Assembly (NCBI GenBank): GCA_004559785.1
Contig: SFXD01000012.1
Location: forward strand, 1 to 33,936
Reading direction: 5' to 3'
Length of the DNA: 33,936 bases
From: a bacterium
GTDB lineage: Bacteria; Bacteroidota; Bacteroidia; Bacteroidales; Bacteroidaceae
Shown here: positions 31,697-33,936 of the stretch, one piece after another
Layout of the letters: every line of letters begins with the position of its first letter
How positions within the stretch are numbered: the stretch's first letter is position 1
Position numbers and translations under genes: made by a program
Notes under the pieces: model-generated
The model's input: the letters and a program-made list of their open reading frames with translations, nothing else
The model's database searches: none
Told to the model about the DNA's origin: nothing

Positions 31697-33211
31697 ATGT
31701 TTATGAATCCATTGACAATCATCGTCGTTGGCGCAGTGCTGTTCGTGGCTATAGTAGCCTTCCTCGCCAACAGGTATCGCAAGTGTCCTGCCGACAAGAT
31801 CCTGGTCATCTACGGTAGTGGCAGCGGAAGCAAGAAATCGGCCAACTGCATACACGGCGGAGGTGCCTTCGTGTGGCCCGTCATACAGGACTATGCCTAT
31901 ATGAGCCTTACGCCCATCGGCATAGATGCCAACCTGACAAACGCCCTCAGTAAGCAGAATATCCGCGTCGACGTGCCATGCCGCTTTACCGTGGGCATCA
32001 GCACCGACCCCGAGTACATGACGGCTGCCGCCGAGAGACTCCTTGGGCAGACGGCACAGCAGATACAGGAAATGGCAAGGGATATCCTTTTCGGACAGTT
32101 GCGTCTCGTCATCGCCACCATGAGCATCGAGGAACTTAACTCCGACAGGGACAAGTTCCTGGAGGCCATTACCGCCAACGTGGAGGTGGAACTGAAGAAG
32201 GTCGGCCTGAAGCTCATCAACGTCAACGTCACCGACATCAAGGACGAGAGCGGCTACATCGAGGCTCTCGGACAGGAGGCCGCAGCCAAGGCCATCAACG
32301 AGGCTAAGGTGCGCGTGGCAGAGCAGGAGAAACTCGGACAGACGGGTAAGGCCAAGGCGAACAACGAGGCCAAGGTGAACGTTGCAGAGCAGGACAAGAT
32401 AGGTATGATTGGCGAGGCAGAGGCTCAGAAGGAAATGCGTATCCGCACCTCCGAGGCGAATGCCAAGGCAGTAGCCGGCGAGAATCAGGCAAAGGTGGAG
32501 ATAGCCAACTCCGAGGCTGCCCTGCGCGAGGCAGAGGCAGAGGCACAGCGCAAGGCGGTGGCTGCCGAGAAGATAGCCCAGGCAAAGGCTCTCGAAGAGG
32601 CATACGCAGCCGAGCAGAAAGCCGAAATGGCGCGTGCCGAGCGCGAACGCTCTACCCAGTCGGCCAACGTGATAGTGGCTCAGGAGATAGAGAAGCAGCG
32701 CATCGTGGTGGCAGCCGAAGCCACAGCCGAGCAGAAGCGCGTCAACGCCAAGGGTGAAGCCGATGCCATCAAGATCAAGGCTCAGGCAGAGGCAGAGGCG
32801 ATAGCCATCAAGGCAAAGGGCGAGGCGGAAGCAACATACGCCAAGATGAGTGCTGAGGCAAAGGGACTCTACGAGATGCTTGCCAAGCAGGCCGACGGTT
32901 ACGACCAGATGATAAAGGCTGCCGGCGGAGACCCCGTCAAGGCTTACTCCCTGCTCCTGCTGGAGAAGCTTCCCGAACTGGTCAAGACGCAGGTCGAGGC
33001 TGTCAAGGGTATCAACATCGACAAGGTTACCGTATGGGACAACGGGGCAGGCACGGCCGACGGCAAGACTTCCACGGCAGGGTTCCTGGCAGGAATGGTC
33101 AAGAGCCTCCCGCCACTGAGCGACCTGCTCAACCAGGCTGGCATGGAGTTGCCCGAGTACCTTGCCAAGAAGCAGGCCTCGCAGCCGGATGACGAGAAGG
33201 CACAGAACTGA
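31697..33211 (+). CDS. Flotillin-like SPFH-domain protein
   Basis: The 504-residue protein has an N-terminal hydrophobic anchor (8-28, IIVVGAVLFVAIVAFLA), an SPFH/band-7 domain (GGGAFVWPVIQDYAYMSLTP to VNVTDIKDESGYIEALG, about 50-200) and a long Glu/Ala-rich coiled coil from about 205 to 400 (EAKVRVAEQEKLG, AEAEAIAIKAKGEAEATYAK). The C-terminal part (LLLLEKLPELVKTQVEAVKG) is flotillin-type. Flotillins organise functional membrane microdomains together with NfeD-like partners such as the upstream gene. An ATG at 31703 is an alternative start. A strong terminator follows. Codon repetition in the coiled coil is high, as usual for this family. Confidence 0.95.
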   Translation: MFMNPLTIIVVGAVLFVAIVAFLANRYRKCPADKILVIYGSGSGSKKSANCIHGGGAFVWPVIQDYAYMSLTPIGIDANLTNALSKQNIRVDVPCRFTVGISTDPEYMTAAAERLLGQTAQQIQEMARDILFGQLRLVIATMSIEELNSDRDKFLEAITANVEVELKKVGLKLINVNVTDIKDESGYIEALGQEAAAKAINEAKVRVAEQEKLGQTGKAKANNEAKVNVAEQDKIGMIGEAEAQKEMRIRTSEANAKAVAGENQAKVEIANSEAALREAEAEAQRKAVAAEKIAQAKALEEAYAAEQKAEMARAERERSTQSANVIVAQEIEKQRIVVAAEATAEQKRVNAKGEADAIKIKAQAEAEAIAIKAKGEAEATYAKMSAEAKGLYEMLAKQADGYDQMIKAAGGDPVKAYSLLLLEKLPELVKTQVEAVKGINIDKVTVWDNGAGTADGKTSTAGFLAGMVKSLPPLSDLLNQAGMELPEYLAKKQASQPDDEKAQN

Positions 33212-33225
33212 CGCTATACGTCACC

Positions 33226-33262
33226 AAATTGGGGAGAACGAAGCTTCTTCCCAATTTTTTTT
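33226..33262 (+). terminator. Intrinsic terminator after the flotillin gene
   Basis: AAATTGGGGAGAA (33226-33238), loop CGAAGC, TTCTTCCCAATTT (33245-33257) form a 13-bp stem with one G-U pair, running into eight T (33255-33262). It begins 15 bp after the flotillin stop. Confidence 0.92.
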
Positions 33263-33271
33263 CGCAAAACA

Positions 33272-33303
33272 TTTGGAGGTTTCAACGTATTTCCATACCT
33301 TTG
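33272..33303 (+). promoter_or_regulatory. Promoter of tRNA-Leu
   Basis: TTTG at 33272-33275, 20 bp, then TACCTTTG at 33296-33303 is a perfect Bacteroidota promoter. Transcription would start near 33310, about 30 nt before the mature tRNA. Confidence 0.75.
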
Positions 33304-33340
33304 CAGCCACAAAACTACCGAAGCATTGCGCTTTAGGCAA

Positions 33341-33422
33341 GCCCAGATGGCGGAATCGGTAGACGCGTTGGTCTCAAACACCAATACCGCAAGGTGTGCC
33401 GGTTCGACCCCGGCTCTGGGTA
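33341..33422 (+). tRNA. tRNA-Leu, anticodon CAA
   Basis: GCCCAGA pairs with TCTGGGT to form the acceptor stem, with A as discriminator. The anticodon stem TTGGT/ACCAA encloses loop CTCAAAC, placing CAA at 33375-33377, which decodes UUG. A long variable arm (TACCGCAAGGTGT) and the T arm CCGGTTCGACCCCGG make it a class II leucine tRNA. CCA is not encoded; CACA follows the discriminator. Confidence 0.97.
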
Positions 33423-33431
33423 CACAAATAG

Positions 33432-33469
33432 GCATCTCATCCACATGGACACGAGGTGCTTTTGTTTTT
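33432..33469 (+). terminator. Intrinsic terminator of tRNA-Leu
   Basis: GCATCTC (33432-33438) and GAGGTGC (33453-33459) pair with one G-U, with inner TCC/GGA pairing, and are followed by TTTTGTTTTT. The hairpin starts 10 bp after the tRNA. Confidence 0.8.
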
Positions 33470-33498
33470 CCCTCCCCCACCTCATCCCGGGCAGCAGC

Positions 33499-33607
33499 AA
33501 TGAGCCGTGAGCTAAATGTTAGGTGTTAGTGATTAGTGATTAAGTGCAACGCTTTGCCGTTAAGCAATGAGCCGCTCATAGCTCACAGCTCACAGCTCAC
33601 TGCTCAT
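33499..33607. repeat. Compound interspersed repeat, copy B (inverted relative to copy A)
   Basis: Heptamers AATGAGC and CGTGAGC, then a core with GTTAGGTGTTAGTGATTAGT, then GCTCATA, two GCTCACA, GCTCACT and GCTCATA (33573-33607). The core is the reverse complement of the copy at 2211-2315, with 24 identical bases at 33533-33556. Its heptamers overlap the stop of the minus-strand gene at the right edge. Confidence 0.85.
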
Positions 33608-33936
33608 ACCTTTCCTCAAGATGCCTCCTGAGTGTCCTCGCCGTATCGTCGCCGAAGAGCAGTCGGCAGGCATCCTGCCTCATGTTCGACACGCTCTGTA
33701 TACTCGTTCCCATGAAGACGGACACCTCCTTCACCCTGAACCCGAGGAACGTCAGCAGACACACCCTTGCCATGCCCTTCGTAATCCCTTTGTTGGCATA
33801 CAGGTCTGCCAGCAGACGTGGGCAATGCCTGCCCACAGCCCTCCTCAGCTCAAGCCATTCCTCCTCGCTGATCCTATATTCCCTGTAGTACACCTTGCCC
33901 CTTATCGTCCGCACGACCTCCTCGGCAAGTAGGGCG
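33597..33936 (-). CDS. C-terminal end of a probable regulator with LuxR-like helix-turn-helix (partial)
   Basis: The reading frame is open to the window edge, so the N-terminus is missing. The visible 112 residues include EEEWLELRRAVGRHCPRL, then GITKGMARVCLLTFLGFRVK and EVSVFMGTSIQSVSNMRQDA. This resembles the C-terminal LuxR/GerE-like helix-turn-helix of Bacteroidota regulators (a region starting near ITK, two helices, and SVSNxR as the recognition helix). The final codons YEQ and stop are inside the heptamer repeat. What lies upstream (for example TPR or sensor domains) is not visible. Confidence 0.65.
   Translation of the reverse strand, partial: ALLAEEVVRTIRGKVYYREYRISEEEWLELRRAVGRHCPRLLADLYANKGITKGMARVCLLTFLGFRVKEVSVFMGTSIQSVSNMRQDACRLLFGDDTARTLRRHLEERYEQ

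Overview
The window looks like a chromosome segment of a Bacteroidales bacterium, most likely a Prevotellaceae member (Prevotella-like). Four things point there. The promoters match the Bacteroidota consensus (TTTG, about 20 bp, TAnnTTTG). There are two secreted proteins ending in the basic ...GKKxVxx tail common in Prevotella. There are 6-bladed beta-propeller lipoproteins with the GxGPGEY signature. The window also holds a GH115 glycoside hydrolase and the gene run topA-aroK-speA-argB. I cannot name the species from sequence alone.

Layout. 3-2011: the trailer end of a type I-C-like CRISPR array (31 repeats, 30 spacers); the leader and cas genes must lie left of the window. 2012-2414: a gene-free stretch with three strong hairpins, a compound repeat and a promoter. 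2415-4211: an AAA-ATPase/PD-(D/E)XK protein whose last residues come from an interspersed repeat. 4417-6900: a two-gene operon of beta-propeller lipoproteins. 6901-7429: gene-free and packed with repeats. 7430-18148 (minus): GH115 followed by a 2243-residue surface protein, apparently a glycan-degrading/surface unit without SusC/SusD. 18149-18801: gene-free and built of palindromes and iterated GTGTAACC octamers. 18802-24445: housekeeping and transport genes (HAD phosphatase, flippase-like membrane protein, rsmA, Na/Pi symporter with PhoU domain, ECF sigma factor and its probable anti-sigma). 24605-30874 (minus): NUDIX hydrolase, topA, aroK, speA, argB. 30999-33211: an NfeD-like protein and flotillin pair. 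33341-33422: tRNA-Leu(CAA) with its own promoter and terminator. The right edge cuts a minus-strand gene with a LuxR-like helix-turn-helix end.

How it works together. The GH115 and giant-protein pair fits decoration removal from plant glucuronoxylan at the cell surface. topA-aroK-speA-argB is a tightly packed run joining DNA topology, chorismate and arginine/polyamine metabolism; aroK and speA overlap by ATGA. NfeD and flotillin are classic membrane-microdomain partners.

The least explained material is not coding. A family of tandem heptamers (GCTCATT/GCTCACA and its complement) sits at gene ends throughout the window and overlaps at least three stop codons. One version carries a core with a 24-nt exact match present in inverted orientation at both ends of the window. 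A second repeat, rich in CCCCCT/AGGGGG, has supplied the C-terminus of the ATPase. A 44-bp perfect palindrome lies between inverted arrays of an octamer. In the CRISPR array, two spacers encode nearly the same 11 codons with mostly synonymous differences, so they appear to target the same site in two related viral genes.
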